From positions 1 through 64,000 of the forward strand of contig NZ_JAWKWO010000005.1 of NCBI RefSeq assembly GCF_041397485.1: a DNA stretch of 64,000 nucleotides, in the 5' to 3' direction. The stretch comes from Zhengella sp020637775. Lineage in GTDB: Bacteria > Pseudomonadota > Alphaproteobacteria > Rhizobiales > Rhizobiaceae. Below the pieces are notes generated by a model, which was given only the letters and a program-made list of their open reading frames with translations, was not told the origin of the DNA and did no database searches. Shown piece after piece: positions 34,773-44,385 of this stretch (its first letter is position 1; each line of letters opens with the position of its first letter). A program made the position numbers and the translations under genes.

Positions 34773-35906
34773 TTATCCGGACGCCCCGGCTTCGCGCCTG
34801 CACCGTCCGGCCGCCATGCGCCTGCCAAGCCAGCCCATGACCGGCATTTCCAGCCTGCGATACATGACGAAGCTGGCCAGCACGATGATGGGCGCGACGG
34901 CCAGGAAAAGGGCGAGCGGCTGCGTCACCGGCAGGCCGGCAAGCGGCAGCAGCACCTTCACCAGCGCCTGAATGACATAGACATGCACCAGATAGGTTGA
35001 GTAGGACCAGTCACCCAGCTTGCGCAGCCAGCCGATGCGCGCATTGAAGACATGAACACCGCCGGCCACGATAAGGGCCGCAGGCACGCCCCACAGCAGG
35101 AAGCGCCACATGCGCGGCTCCCCCTCCTCACCCAGCATGAGCAGAAGAATACCGGCCGCCAACGCGGCCCAGTAGATCCAGCCTGGATGGGGCATGCCCC
35201 TGTCACGGAACGTGCAATTGTAGACCAGGATGCCGAGCGCGAATTCCAGGATGATGGAATCGGTGTAGAAGCACAGGACCATGTTCTGCGGGCCGGCCCA
35301 TTGCCCCGCCATGACCACGGCGGCGAGAAACAGGACCAGGCCGATCAGATGCCTGTCCCCGATCCAGCGCACGAAGACGAAGACCAGCAGATAGAAGGCC
35401 ATTTCGTAGTTCAGCGTCCAGCCGAGCATCAGTATGGGCTGGTTGCCGCCATTGATGCCGCCGCTTGGCAGGAACAGCAGCGATGTCAACAGGTGCTGCC
35501 AATCGGCCGTCACCGTGTTCAGCAGGGCCGGCCAGGCAATGGCCATGATGAACAGCAGGATCGTCATCGCGTAGCAGAGGGGCGCTATGCGCATGTAGCG
35601 GCGCGCGAGAAAGCGCCAGTCTATGCGTTCGTCACGATCAACGACCATGGCCATCAGAAATCCGGAGAGGACGAAGAATATGTCGACGCCGACTGCACCA
35701 AGCGCCCAGGTGACCGGCTCGCGCGCCTCGGCCGCCACCGATGCATGAACATGGTAGACCACCACCAGCCAGGCCGCGATGGCGCGCAGATACTGGATGG
35801 AATCCAGCATGGCCGGCCGGCGCGCCGGCTTAGCCCCAGCCTGGCTGCCACCGGCAAGTGCGGTTGCCTGTTCCGAAATGGCCGCAGCCACCCCTTGCTG
35901 TCCCAT
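34773..35906 (-). CDS. Acyltransferase family 3 (ExoZ/OafA-like) membrane protein
   Basis: A 377-residue multi-pass membrane acyltransferase, probably modifying exopolysaccharide or a surface glycan. The family hallmark is clear: SIQYLRAIAAWLVVVYHVHA with the conserved histidine, then VGVDIFFVLSGFLM. About ten membrane helices follow, and the closing GDWSYSTYLVHVYVI is typical. The N-terminal 30 residues are not conserved-looking, and an internal ATG at 35808 (MLDSIQYLRA) is a possible start. The exopolysaccharide cluster lies about 4 kb downstream, so a link to it is plausible but unproven. Confidence 0.87.
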   Translation of the reverse strand: MGQQGVAAAISEQATALAGGSQAGAKPARRPAMLDSIQYLRAIAAWLVVVYHVHASVAAEAREPVTWALGAVGVDIFFVLSGFLMAMVVDRDERIDWRFLARRYMRIAPLCYAMTILLFIMAIAWPALLNTVTADWQHLLTSLLFLPSGGINGGNQPILMLGWTLNYEMAFYLLVFVFVRWIGDRHLIGLVLFLAAVVMAGQWAGPQNMVLCFYTDSIILEFALGILVYNCTFRDRGMPHPGWIYWAALAAGILLLMLGEEGEPRMWRFLLWGVPAALIVAGGVHVFNARIGWLRKLGDWSYSTYLVHVYVIQALVKVLLPLAGLPVTQPLALFLAVAPIIVLASFVMYRRLEMPVMGWLGRRMAAGRCRREAGASG

Positions 35907-36075
35907 TCACGCCCTCGCTAGCGCCCCACCCGTGCCGGAGCAGGACATACTCGCACGATTACATTTACTTTTTACTTCATTAGCAAAAACTATTCCTTGT
36001 TGGCGCGAGCTGTGGCCCCCTTTCAGCCGCGGGCGGGATCGGGCATTGTCCGGTCAGGAAATCCGGGAGCCGTTC

Positions 36076-37026
36076 ATGCCTTCAAAATCGATCGACCATG
36101 CCTTCACCGCGCGCCGCCGCCTGGGTGCGGCCAGCGACCCCACCTATGCCGGGGCGCTGTCCTTCATGCGCCGGCCCTATTCGAAATCGGTCAAGGGCGC
36201 GGACGCTGTCGTCTGGGGCATTCCCTTCGATGCCGCGGTCTCCAACCGGCCCGGTGCGCGTTTCGGCCCGCAGGCGATCCGGCGCGCCTCGGCCATTTTC
36301 GACAACGATCCGCAGTACCCCTTCCACCGCGACCTTTTCGAGGCCATGGCGGTGATCGACCATGGCGACTGCCTGCTCGACTATGGCAATCACCAGAAAA
36401 CGCCGACCACCATCGAACGCGAAGCGTCGAAAATCCTGAAATCGGGCGCTTTTCTTCTGTCGCTGGGGGGCGATCACTTCGTCACCTGGCCATTGCTCAA
36501 GGCCCATGCCGCCAAACATGGCCCGCTGGCGCTGGTGCAGTTCGACGCGCACCAGGACACCTGGGACGATGACGGCAAGCGCATCGACCACGGTTCCTTT
36601 GTCGGGCGCGCGGTGCGCGATGGCGTCATCGACCCGTCCCGCTCCATTCAGGTGGGGATCCGCACCCATGCGCCGGAGGATTGCGGCATCGAGATCATCC
36701 ATGGTTACGAGGTCGAGGAGATGAGCGCTGCGGCGATTGCCGAGCGCATCTACCGGCGCACAGGGGGCAAGAACGTCTATGTCACCTTCGACATCGACTG
36801 CCTCGATCCGGCGTTTGCGCCCGGCACCGGCACGCCTGTGGCCGGCGGTCCCTCTTCGGCCAAGATGCTATCGGTGCTGCGCCACATGAAGAATATCGAG
36901 ATCGTGGGAGCGGACGTGGTGGAGGTCGCGCCGGCCTATGATCATGCCGACATCACGGCAATCGCGGGTGCTTCCATTGCCATGCATTATCTCGGCCTGC
37001 TTGCCGAGCGGCGCGGCGCGAAGTAA
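36076..37026 (+). CDS. speB: Agmatinase (ureohydrolase family)
   Basis: A 316-residue arginase/agmatinase-family enzyme, likely hydrolysing agmatine to putrescine and urea. The manganese-binding motifs are all present: GGDHFVTWP, QFDAHQDTWDD and VTFDIDCLDPAFAPGTGTPV. The start is ATG 36076 with GGGAG upstream. Related family members act on guanidinobutyrate or other guanidino acids, so the exact substrate is inferred. argC follows 47 bases downstream on the same strand, though it belongs to the arginine pathway in the opposite sense. Confidence 0.88.
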   Translation: MPSKSIDHAFTARRRLGAASDPTYAGALSFMRRPYSKSVKGADAVVWGIPFDAAVSNRPGARFGPQAIRRASAIFDNDPQYPFHRDLFEAMAVIDHGDCLLDYGNHQKTPTTIEREASKILKSGAFLLSLGGDHFVTWPLLKAHAAKHGPLALVQFDAHQDTWDDDGKRIDHGSFVGRAVRDGVIDPSRSIQVGIRTHAPEDCGIEIIHGYEVEEMSAAAIAERIYRRTGGKNVYVTFDIDCLDPAFAPGTGTPVAGGPSSAKMLSVLRHMKNIEIVGADVVEVAPAYDHADITAIAGASIAMHYLGLLAERRGAK

Positions 37027-37073
37027 ACAGCGCGAAAATCCGCTTCCCCCCGCAAGCACCCAAGGCAGAAGAC

Positions 37074-38003
37074 ATGAGCGCGAAAATCTTCATCGACGGC
37101 GAACACGGCACCACCGGCCTGCAAATCCGCGAGCGGCTGGCCGGACGCTCCGACATCACGCTCATGTCGATCCCGATCGAAGAGCGGCGCAACGAGGCCA
37201 TGCGCGAGACCATGCTGCGCGATGCCGACATCGCGATCCTCTGCCTGCCCGACGATGCGGCACGCCAGGCGGTGGCGCTCGCCGCCGATGCCGGCACGCG
37301 CTTCATCGACGCCTCCACAGCGCACCGCACCCATCCGGACTGGGTGTTCGGTTTCGCCGAAATGGCCAGGGGGCAGGCTGAACGTATCGCGGCGGCGCAG
37401 TTCGTCTCCAATCCGGGCTGCTATTCCACCGGAGCCATCGCCATTCTCGCCCCTCTGGTGGCGGCCGGCCTGGTGCCGTCCGACTATCCGGTGACCATCA
37501 ATGCCGTGTCCGGCTATAGCGGCGGCGGCAAGCAGATGATCGCCCAGATGGAGGATGCTTCCAACCCGGACGCCATCACGGCCAACCACTTTGCCTATGC
37601 GCTGACGCTTGGCCACAAGCATGTGCCCGAGATCATGGCCCGCAGCGGCATCACGCGCCGGCCGGTCTTCACGCCTTCGGTCGGCCGGTTCGCGCAGGGC
37701 ATGCTGGTCAACGTTCCGCTGTTCTGCGACCTGATGACGGGAAATCCTTCCATGGCCGACATCCACGGAGCGCTGGCGGCCCATTACGCAGGGCAGGATG
37801 TCGTCGAGGTGGTTGCTCCGGCTGAAGCAACGGCCAGGCCGCGCATCGATGCGGAGGAAATGCGCGGAACCGACCGGCTGAAGATCTACGTGCTCGGCAC
37901 CGAGGGCATGGGACAGGTCAACCTCATCGCCTCGCTTGACAATCTCGGCAAGGGCGCCTCGGGCGCGGCGGTCCAGAACATGAACCTGATGATCGGCGCC
38001 TGA
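37074..38003 (+). CDS. argC: N-acetyl-gamma-glutamyl-phosphate reductase, type 2
   Basis: Reduces N-acetyl-glutamyl phosphate to the semialdehyde in arginine biosynthesis. The 309-residue length and the opening KIFIDGEHGTTGLQIRERL mark the shorter type 2 form found in alphaproteobacteria. The catalytic cysteine lies in VSNPGCYSTGAI, and the active-site histidine region is LTLGHKHVPEI. The start is ATG 37074. It follows speB. Confidence 0.95.
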   Translation: MSAKIFIDGEHGTTGLQIRERLAGRSDITLMSIPIEERRNEAMRETMLRDADIAILCLPDDAARQAVALAADAGTRFIDASTAHRTHPDWVFGFAEMARGQAERIAAAQFVSNPGCYSTGAIAILAPLVAAGLVPSDYPVTINAVSGYSGGGKQMIAQMEDASNPDAITANHFAYALTLGHKHVPEIMARSGITRRPVFTPSVGRFAQGMLVNVPLFCDLMTGNPSMADIHGALAAHYAGQDVVEVVAPAEATARPRIDAEEMRGTDRLKIYVLGTEGMGQVNLIASLDNLGKGASGAAVQNMNLMIGA

Positions 38004-38075
38004 GGCGGCCCCGTCAAGGCAGGCCCGCAGGCAGGTTCCTGACCGGGTCCGGCAGCAGGGCCGGGCGAGCTGCCG

Positions 38076-39182
38076 TCAATGCCGGACGACGATCTTCGTC
38101 TCGGGCGCATAGCTGCCGATCGTGCCGCGCCAATGCGCCACCGCGAAGCCCAGCACGGTCAGCGCCGTTGCCTGATGGACCAGCCCCCAGAACAGGGGCA
38201 CCTGCATGAGAAGCGTGACGATGCCGAAAACCGCCTGGAGCACCACCAGCCCGGCAAGCAGGGCAGCACGGCGCGCATGCGTGGTTGCGCCATCGCGCTT
38301 CATCGTGCGCAACATGTGAACGAGGGCAGCCGCCAGAACGACATAGGCGCCGAGGCGATGGATGAACTGCACGGTCTTCGGGTTCTCGAAGGCATTGATC
38401 CACCATGGCTCCTGCAGCCAGAGGCCGCCCGGCACCAGCGCGCCGTCCATGAGCGGCCAGGTGTTGTAGGCAAAGCCGGCATCGAGGCCGGCAACCAGCG
38501 CGCCCAGATAGATCTGGACCAGCACGAACAGCACCATCCAGCCAGCACCCGTCCGCGTGGCGGCGGACACCCGGTCGCCGCTGTGGACAGCCAGCCCCCG
38601 GGCCACATACATGATGGCGGCAAAGATGGTGGAGGCCAGCGTCAGATGAATGGCCAGGCGGTATTGCGACACATCCGTGCGTTCGGTGAGACCCGATGCC
38701 ACCATCCACCAGCCAACGGCGCCTTGCAGCCCGCCCAGCGCCAGCAGGCCCAGAAGCCGGGGCTTGAGGCGTTGCTCAAGCCGTCCTGTCAGCCAGAAGA
38801 AGGCGAGCGGCACCGCGAACAGGAAGCCGACCATGCGGGCAAGGAAACGATGGCTCCATTCCCACCAGAAAATGAACTTGAACTCTTCCAGGCTCATGCC
38901 CTTGTTGATCTGCTGATATTCGGGAATCTGGCGGTATTTCGCCAGTTCTTCCTGCCATTCGGCTTCCGACAGGGGCGGAATGATGCCGTGAATGGGCTTC
39001 CACTCGGTGATGGACAGGCCGGAATCGGTGAGGCGCGTGGCGCCGCCAACGACCACGAGCGCCAGCAGCCACAGGAGAACGATGTAAAGCCAGCGGCGCA
39101 CCGCCACGCGGTTGCGCGCCTGCCGGTCCATGGTTTCATACGGGCGCTGCGAAGGAGAAACGGCCACGGCTGCGTCGGTCAT
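38076..39182 (-). CDS. ctaA: Heme A synthase (CtaA/Cox15)
   Basis: Inner-membrane enzyme that oxidises heme O to heme A for cytochrome c oxidase. The 368-residue protein has eight predicted membrane helices and the four conserved histidine sites: WWEWSHRFLAR, YRLAIHLTLAS, VQFIHRLGAYV and GLVHQATALTV. The opening helix VVVGGATRLTDSGLSITEW is characteristic of the alphaproteobacterial/mitochondrial type. The start is ATG 39182. A DUF2842 gene diverges from it 167 bases upstream, a neighbourhood common in this order. Confidence 0.95.
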   Translation of the reverse strand: MTDAAVAVSPSQRPYETMDRQARNRVAVRRWLYIVLLWLLALVVVGGATRLTDSGLSITEWKPIHGIIPPLSEAEWQEELAKYRQIPEYQQINKGMSLEEFKFIFWWEWSHRFLARMVGFLFAVPLAFFWLTGRLEQRLKPRLLGLLALGGLQGAVGWWMVASGLTERTDVSQYRLAIHLTLASTIFAAIMYVARGLAVHSGDRVSAATRTGAGWMVLFVLVQIYLGALVAGLDAGFAYNTWPLMDGALVPGGLWLQEPWWINAFENPKTVQFIHRLGAYVVLAAALVHMLRTMKRDGATTHARRAALLAGLVVLQAVFGIVTLLMQVPLFWGLVHQATALTVLGFAVAHWRGTIGSYAPETKIVVRH

Positions 39183-39349
39183 CGGCGTATCAATACCCCT
39201 GTCACATGAAATGCCGCCCCTAACTGACCCAAAGCCGGCAGGCTTTCAAGTGGCCGGAACACGCGACAGGCTGTCACGCCAGACAGGCGGTTTCCTTTGC
39301 CGGTGGTTTCCAATAGAGAACAGCCGAGACAATCGCCGGAAGACATGCC

Positions 39350-39562
39350 ATGCCCGTCCGCCTGAAGAAACTCGTCGGCACCGTTCTGCTCGTCCTGCTG
39401 GTCATCATCTATGCGCTGGTGGCGACGACGGTGGCCGTGGCGCGGCTGGGCGAATCCGGCCCGCTGGTTCATCTCGCCTATTTCCTGTTCACCGGAATGC
39501 TCTGGGTGGTGCCCGCCATGTTCATCATCAGCTGGATGAACAGGCCGCCGCGCAAGCGCTGA
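39350..39562 (+). CDS. DUF2842 small membrane protein
   Basis: A 70-residue membrane protein with two hydrophobic helices (VGTVLLVLLVIIYALVATT and HLAYFLFTGMLWVVPAMFII) and the conserved end ISWMNRPPRKR. The family is alphaproteobacterial and often sits beside ctaA, which suggests a link to the cytochrome oxidase branch, but its function is unknown. The downstream polysaccharide deacetylase gene converges on it with a four-base gap. Confidence 0.85.
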   Translation: MPVRLKKLVGTVLLVLLVIIYALVATTVAVARLGESGPLVHLAYFLFTGMLWVVPAMFIISWMNRPPRKR

Positions 39563-39566
39563 ACCG

Positions 39567-40625
39567 TCAGACCGTCACCAGCCGCTTGCCGCGATTGGCC
39601 AGCGGCGTGGTGATCCCGGTCAGCATCGTGCGGATATAGGGCACCGACTGGTAACGCCCGTTGACCGAGATGCGCGGCAGGGCCTGCAAATGCGCCCGGT
39701 GGCCAGCCTCCAGCAGCCCGTGACGCGTGGTCACGGCCGTGATGAAACCGGCCTTACGCGCAAGGTCCGCCTCCCTTGGCCCCACTGCCGCCTGATAGCC
39801 GTAGGGAAAGGCCATGTGGCGCGGGCGGGTGCCAAGCTCGTTCTCAAGAATGTCGGCGGCGTCGAGCAATTCGGAAAACGCCGCTTCCGCATCGAGACGC
39901 CGCAGATTGTAGTGGTGAACCGTATGGGCGCCGATGGTGACCAGGGGATGAGCGGCAAAGCGGCGCAACTCGCGCCAGTTCATCAACACGTCATCACCCG
40001 GCTTCATGGCATCGAGACCGGAGGCGGCGGCCAGATCGCGGATCAGGCTGTCCTGGTCCTCTTCGGCCACATCACTGGTCAGCCAGTTTTCCAGTTCGAT
40101 GAACGTGCGGCGTTTGGCGGAAGTGGTCGAACAGTCGAAATGCACCGCTTCGCCGCCAACCGGAGCATAGAAGCCGTCGCGCCGGGCGATGATCTGCTCC
40201 AGGACCATCCACCAGAGCGCCACGCGGCGGCTGATCTGGGCCGGCGCGGCATAGACCGTGACGGGTGCTCCGTGACGCTCCAGCACCGGCAGCGCCTCGG
40301 TGAGATTGTCGCGATAGGCATCGTCGGCCGTCAGCGCCAGCGGGCAGCCTTCCAGATCGCCTCGCTTCAGGCGCGCGGCCATCTCGTCCATGGTCACGAA
40401 GCGGTATCCGTCCGCCTTCAGCCCACCAATCAGCCGGTCGAGGAAATCCGGCGCTATGGAAAGGTGACGGTTGAAGCCAAGGGGCGATGTGGACGCCGAG
40501 GTTACCCGATGCAACATCAGGATCGCGCCGGCACAGGGCTTCATGGCGCGATAAACGCGCGACAGGCCTGTCCATCTGACGCTGTTGAGGATCACCTTGC
40601 GGATCACCTCGCCCCTGTCGATCAT
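39567..40625 (-). CDS. Polysaccharide deacetylase family protein (NodB-like)
   Basis: A 352-residue NodB-fold carbohydrate esterase. The metal-binding start is ALTADDAYRDNL, where TADDAYRD corresponds to the usual TFDDGY/TxDDxxxxN motif. HTVHHYNL supplies the histidine pair (motif HxxxH), and FPYGYQ is the third motif. Such enzymes remove acetyl groups from amino-sugar polymers. ATG 40625 is preferred over 40691 because AAGGTGAAGGA lies upstream. It diverges from the BioF2-like acyltransferase gene, and both border the exopolysaccharide genes. Confidence 0.88.
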   Translation of the reverse strand: MIDRGEVIRKVILNSVRWTGLSRVYRAMKPCAGAILMLHRVTSASTSPLGFNRHLSIAPDFLDRLIGGLKADGYRFVTMDEMAARLKRGDLEGCPLALTADDAYRDNLTEALPVLERHGAPVTVYAAPAQISRRVALWWMVLEQIIARRDGFYAPVGGEAVHFDCSTTSAKRRTFIELENWLTSDVAEEDQDSLIRDLAAASGLDAMKPGDDVLMNWRELRRFAAHPLVTIGAHTVHHYNLRRLDAEAAFSELLDAADILENELGTRPRHMAFPYGYQAAVGPREADLARKAGFITAVTTRHGLLEAGHRAHLQALPRISVNGRYQSVPYIRTMLTGITTPLANRGKRLVTV

Positions 40626-40705
40626 TCCTTCACCTTTTTCGGGTACCCAGATGGGCATGGTTGCAGGCAGGTTGTCCGGTCTGGATAGCACCGAAGGATT
40701 GAAGG

Positions 40706-41884
40706 ATGGTTGATGTTGCGCTTGGCGTCGCTCATGCGCCTGCCGGCGTGAAGCCGGGTTTCGGCATGCGGGTGGAGGCGGGGCCGGTGGCGCACCGGCG
40801 CCATGCCGCCTTCTGCCGGCAAGCCCTTTGCGGACCTGCCCAGCATCCGGCCTGGGTGGCTGGCTGGGCCGCCCACGTGAACGGCGACATCATCTTCCTG
40901 TCGCTCTCGAACGGCGACAGGGAGATCATGCGCCTGCCCCTGGAAGTGGTTGACGAGGGACTTGGCCGTGTCGCGACGCCGGTGGGCGGACGCCATGCCA
41001 ACGGATGCTTTCCCGCGCTGGTGCGGGATGCGGAATTTCCCGCCCCCGAAGACCTGACGCGCATGCTGGCCGGCGCGCTTTCGCAGGCGCGGCCCGACAT
41101 CGCGCTCGCCGCCCTGCCCCGGCTTCAGCCGGACATGGCCGGCCGCGCAAACCCCCTGGTGCTTCCCGCCTCCGGAGCAAGCCCGAATGTCGCACTGGCC
41201 GTGGACCTGTCCGGCGGATTCGACGAGACGTTGCAGCGCCACTCCGGCAAGCGCAAGCGCAAGAAGCACCGCACGAACGAACGTAAATTCCGTGAACAGG
41301 GCGACATCGCCGTTCAAACCGCCACGGACAGGGAAACCGCGCGGCGCCTGCTCGACACGTTTTTCGAGCTCAAGGCGCAGCGGTTCGCCGCCCTGGGGAT
41401 TGACGATGTCTTTGCCGATGCCGACGTCAGGGCCTTCTTTCACCGTTTGTATGCGGAGGAAGCGGCGCAGGACGAGACCGCATTCGTTCTCCATGCACTC
41501 GAGGTCGGTGGCAGCATCCGCGCCATCACGGGTTCCAGCCTGTGCGGGAAACGGATGATCTGCGAATTCTCGGCTTTCCGCCCCGACCGGGCGGAGAACA
41601 CGAGCCCAGGCGACTACCTGTTTTTCGAATGCATTCGCTGGGCCTGCGAACGGGGCTTCCTGATCTACGATTTTTCCGTCGGTGACGAGCCCTACAAACG
41701 CCTTTGGTGCGATATCGAGACGGTCCAGCGCGACACGCTCATTGCGCTCAATGCACGGGGCAGGATCATGGCCGCGATGCGCAACGGCACCACTTCGCTG
41801 AAACGCCAGATCAAGAACACGCCGCCGCTCTGGGCCGCCTACAAGTCGCTGCGCAAGCTGCGGGCTGCCACGAACGAAAGCTGA
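40706..41884 (+). CDS. GNAT family acyltransferase, BioF2/CelD-like
   Basis: A 392-residue protein with the double-GNAT fold of the BioF2-like/CelD group, which often accompanies exopolysaccharide loci and may acylate the sugar polymer or a precursor. Recognisable parts are the basic linker SGKRKRKKHRTNERKF, the LFFELKAQRFA-type segment (DTFFELKAQRFAALGI) and the closing core FLIYDFSVGDEPYKRLWCD. The start is ATG 40706 with GAAGG close upstream. The acyl donor and target are unknown. Confidence 0.85.
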   Translation: MVDVALGVAHAPAGVKPGFGMRVEAGPVAHRRHAAFCRQALCGPAQHPAWVAGWAAHVNGDIIFLSLSNGDREIMRLPLEVVDEGLGRVATPVGGRHANGCFPALVRDAEFPAPEDLTRMLAGALSQARPDIALAALPRLQPDMAGRANPLVLPASGASPNVALAVDLSGGFDETLQRHSGKRKRKKHRTNERKFREQGDIAVQTATDRETARRLLDTFFELKAQRFAALGIDDVFADADVRAFFHRLYAEEAAQDETAFVLHALEVGGSIRAITGSSLCGKRMICEFSAFRPDRAENTSPGDYLFFECIRWACERGFLIYDFSVGDEPYKRLWCDIETVQRDTLIALNARGRIMAAMRNGTTSLKRQIKNTPPLWAAYKSLRKLRAATNES

Positions 41885-41943
41885 AGCCTGTCGGCAGGGC
41901 CCCGCGCATGCACCCGCCAGCGCCCGTGGCGGGGCGGAGGCGC

Positions 41944-44172
41944 TCAGGCCGCGCTGCGGCCGGTGCGGGGCGGCAGGCTCTCGATGTCTGCCCGTCCGAC
42001 CAGCAGGTTCTCGTGGCCTGCCGATACCAGGTCGTCGACGGCGGCGATGACTTCCGGCGCCTGCGGATCGATGACGCTGAGCACGACTTCCGCGGTGGCA
42101 TTGCAGACCCGCGCCACGCCTTCGGCATCGGCAGGGCCGCATTCCATGACAATCATGTCGTAGACCTGGCCGAGGGCATCCAGGATGATCGGCAGGCGCT
42201 CGATGGAGCGGGCGACCCGGTCCGGATCGCCGGTTCCGGTCGGAATCACATGGCAATCCGAGAAATGGTCGCCGTGGATGATCTCGGAAAAGGACGCGCT
42301 TCCGGTCAACAGGTCGGTGATGCCCGGACGGGCGTTGCGTTCGAGCATGGGACGGGAGGCGGCGCTGTCGGCGGTGAGGTCCAGCAGGATGATGCGCAGG
42401 CCCGAATCGGCCAGCGCACGGGCGGTCATGATGGCCGAGGCCGCTGCCGCCTCTCCTTCCGGCGAGACGAAAACGGCGCGCGCGGCACCGGTTTCCACCA
42501 GCCGGACGGCCAGGTCCTCGCCGTTCATGCCGGGATGAGCGGCTTTTTCCGCCGCTGCCTTGCGGGCTTGCCGGGCCGCGGCGGCCGTGGCGCGCATGTC
42601 GGCTGCGGAAAGCGCCTTTTCGGCGGCGTGCGCGGCTGCGGCGGTCGCCGCAGTGGCCGACAGGGCGGGTGCCGCATCATTCGCGCCGGCCTGACTTGCG
42701 GCCGGTGCGGGCTTCGTGGCCGGCGCTGGTTTTTCCTCGTCCGGTTGCCGCGCCACGGCGGGCATGGCGATTTCCGTTGCCGGCACGGGCGTTCCCGAGA
42801 CCGCGCGCATGGCGCGTCCGGAGAAGAGTTCCGCCAGCAGCGTGAAGACGGTCATCAGCAGGAGCGTGCCGGCAAAGGCCGCCCCGACGATGGGCACCTT
42901 CTTCGGGAAATAGGGATCGCCGGGCACGATGGCGCGGGAGAAGATGCGCGCATTGACCGGGCTGTAGGCGGCTTCCTTGCGCGACTTGGCTTCGCGGAAA
43001 CGCACCAGATAGGATTCAAGCAGGTCGCGCTGGGCGGCGGCTTCGCGCTCCAGGGCGCGCAGTTCCACCTCGCCTTCCGACACGCGCGCCGATTCCGCCT
43101 TGAGGCGGTTGACGTCAGCGGCCAGTTCGCTCTCGCGCAGCCGGGCGGTCTCGGCTTCCGTCCTCAAGCCGGCCAGAACCTTGTCGGCCTCGGCGCGTAT
43201 CTGGGAATCGAGCTGGCCGAGTTGCGAGCGCAGCGACTTGATGCGCGGATGATTGTCGAGGAGCGTGGTGGCCAGATCGGCGATCTCGGCGCGCAGATCG
43301 ACCTTCTTTTCGACCAGGCGCTGGATCAGGCCGGATGTCTGCACTTCCGGGATTGCCTCGATGGCACCGCCCGAGGCGAGTGCCTGCTCGATCGACCGGG
43401 CACGGGCTTCGGCCGCCGCGCGGCCGGCGCGCACCCGCGACAGTTCCGTGGAAATCTCGGACAATTGCTGCGTGGCCAGCGCCGCGTTGTTCTGGCCAAC
43501 CGGAATGTCATTGGCCGCACGGTATTCCGCCACCCGGCTCTCGGCCTGTTTCACGCGGTCGCGCAGTTCCGCGATCTCGGGCGCCAGCCATTCGGTCGCG
43601 GTGGTGTCCGTCTCAAGACGCGCCTTGCGTTGAAGCTCCATATAGGCATCGGCAATGGCATTGGGCACACCGGCGGCCAGTTCCGGATCCCTGGAAGAGA
43701 ACTGGATGACGATGACGCGCGTGCCTTCGGTGCGATAGACCTTGAGCCGTTCGCGCATGTTCTTCAGAACGCGCTCATCGATGGTTCCGCGCGAAGGCTG
43801 GGAAATGAAGGGAATGGAAAGCGAACCGCTGCCGCTGAATTCATCGCGGCTGGCCAGACCCAGATCGCGCGCGACGTCGGAAAGAAGGGCGGTTGAGGCG
43901 ATCAGTTCAACCTGTGACTGGACGCTTTCCTGGTCCAGTGCATCGTTCCTGCCGTTTTCGATGTTCGGACGGGTATAGACGGATTCGCGCGTTTCAATGA
44001 GAATGCGGGTCTCGGCCATGTATTTGGGGCTGAGCATGAGCGAAATGCCGTAGGCGCCAACCATGGCCAGGATGGCGACAGCAAGGATCAACAGCTTCCT
44101 GCGCCACAGGCCCGCCATGAGCGCCGGGAAGTCGATATCCACATCCTGAGCCGTTCCATTCACGCCTGACAT
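41944..44172 (-). CDS. exoP: Exopolysaccharide chain-length regulator, ExoP/Wzz type with degenerate kinase domain
   Basis: A 742-residue inner-membrane protein that controls polymer length and export. The Wzz domain begins after TM1 (about 29-49), with a long periplasmic coiled coil to about residue 410 and TM2 at about 425-450 preceded by the proline-rich SRAIVPGDPYFPKK. An alanine-rich linker (about 480-540) leads to a BY-kinase-like C-terminal domain. That domain lacks a usable P-loop: where GxxGxGKS/T is expected it reads VSPEGEAAAASAI, and the Walker A' site reads ILLDLTADS. No tyrosine cluster ends the protein. It diverges from exoF-like and other polymer genes. The gene symbol is by similarity of architecture. 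Confidence 0.85.
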   Translation of the reverse strand: MSGVNGTAQDVDIDFPALMAGLWRRKLLILAVAILAMVGAYGISLMLSPKYMAETRILIETRESVYTRPNIENGRNDALDQESVQSQVELIASTALLSDVARDLGLASRDEFSGSGSLSIPFISQPSRGTIDERVLKNMRERLKVYRTEGTRVIVIQFSSRDPELAAGVPNAIADAYMELQRKARLETDTTATEWLAPEIAELRDRVKQAESRVAEYRAANDIPVGQNNAALATQQLSEISTELSRVRAGRAAAEARARSIEQALASGGAIEAIPEVQTSGLIQRLVEKKVDLRAEIADLATTLLDNHPRIKSLRSQLGQLDSQIRAEADKVLAGLRTEAETARLRESELAADVNRLKAESARVSEGEVELRALEREAAAQRDLLESYLVRFREAKSRKEAAYSPVNARIFSRAIVPGDPYFPKKVPIVGAAFAGTLLLMTVFTLLAELFSGRAMRAVSGTPVPATEIAMPAVARQPDEEKPAPATKPAPAASQAGANDAAPALSATAATAAAAHAAEKALSAADMRATAAAARQARKAAAEKAAHPGMNGEDLAVRLVETGAARAVFVSPEGEAAAASAIMTARALADSGLRIILLDLTADSAASRPMLERNARPGITDLLTGSASFSEIIHGDHFSDCHVIPTGTGDPDRVARSIERLPIILDALGQVYDMIVMECGPADAEGVARVCNATAEVVLSVIDPQAPEVIAAVDDLVSAGHENLLVGRADIESLPPRTGRSAA

Positions 44173-44385
44173 GCTTCTACTCCGAATACTACATGGCGAT
44201 CATGGTAAACAGGTTTGGTTTAGCTGTAGTTAATTCCCGAAGCTTTCCGCATTTGTGTTTCCGCGCCGCGTCCCGATGAAGTCGCGGCAGCTTTACCGGC
44301 TATTAACCCTAACAACAGATAAACGACGTTGACGAATGCAGGTGCGTGTCCGGGCGAACCTGCCGATTCACAAAGGTCAGCGTTG
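44173..44385. other. Divergent promoter region of the exopolysaccharide cluster
   Basis: These 213 bases separate exoP (minus) from the Wza-like export gene (plus). The sequence is AT-rich near 44300-44330 and should hold promoters for both arms. No single element could be assigned with confidence. Confidence 0.4.

Noticed and set aside
41704..43896. Plus-strand frame of about 730 codons opposite exoP
   Set aside because: Low-complexity glycine/arginine product with no domain, fully opposite a gene with clear Wzz architecture.
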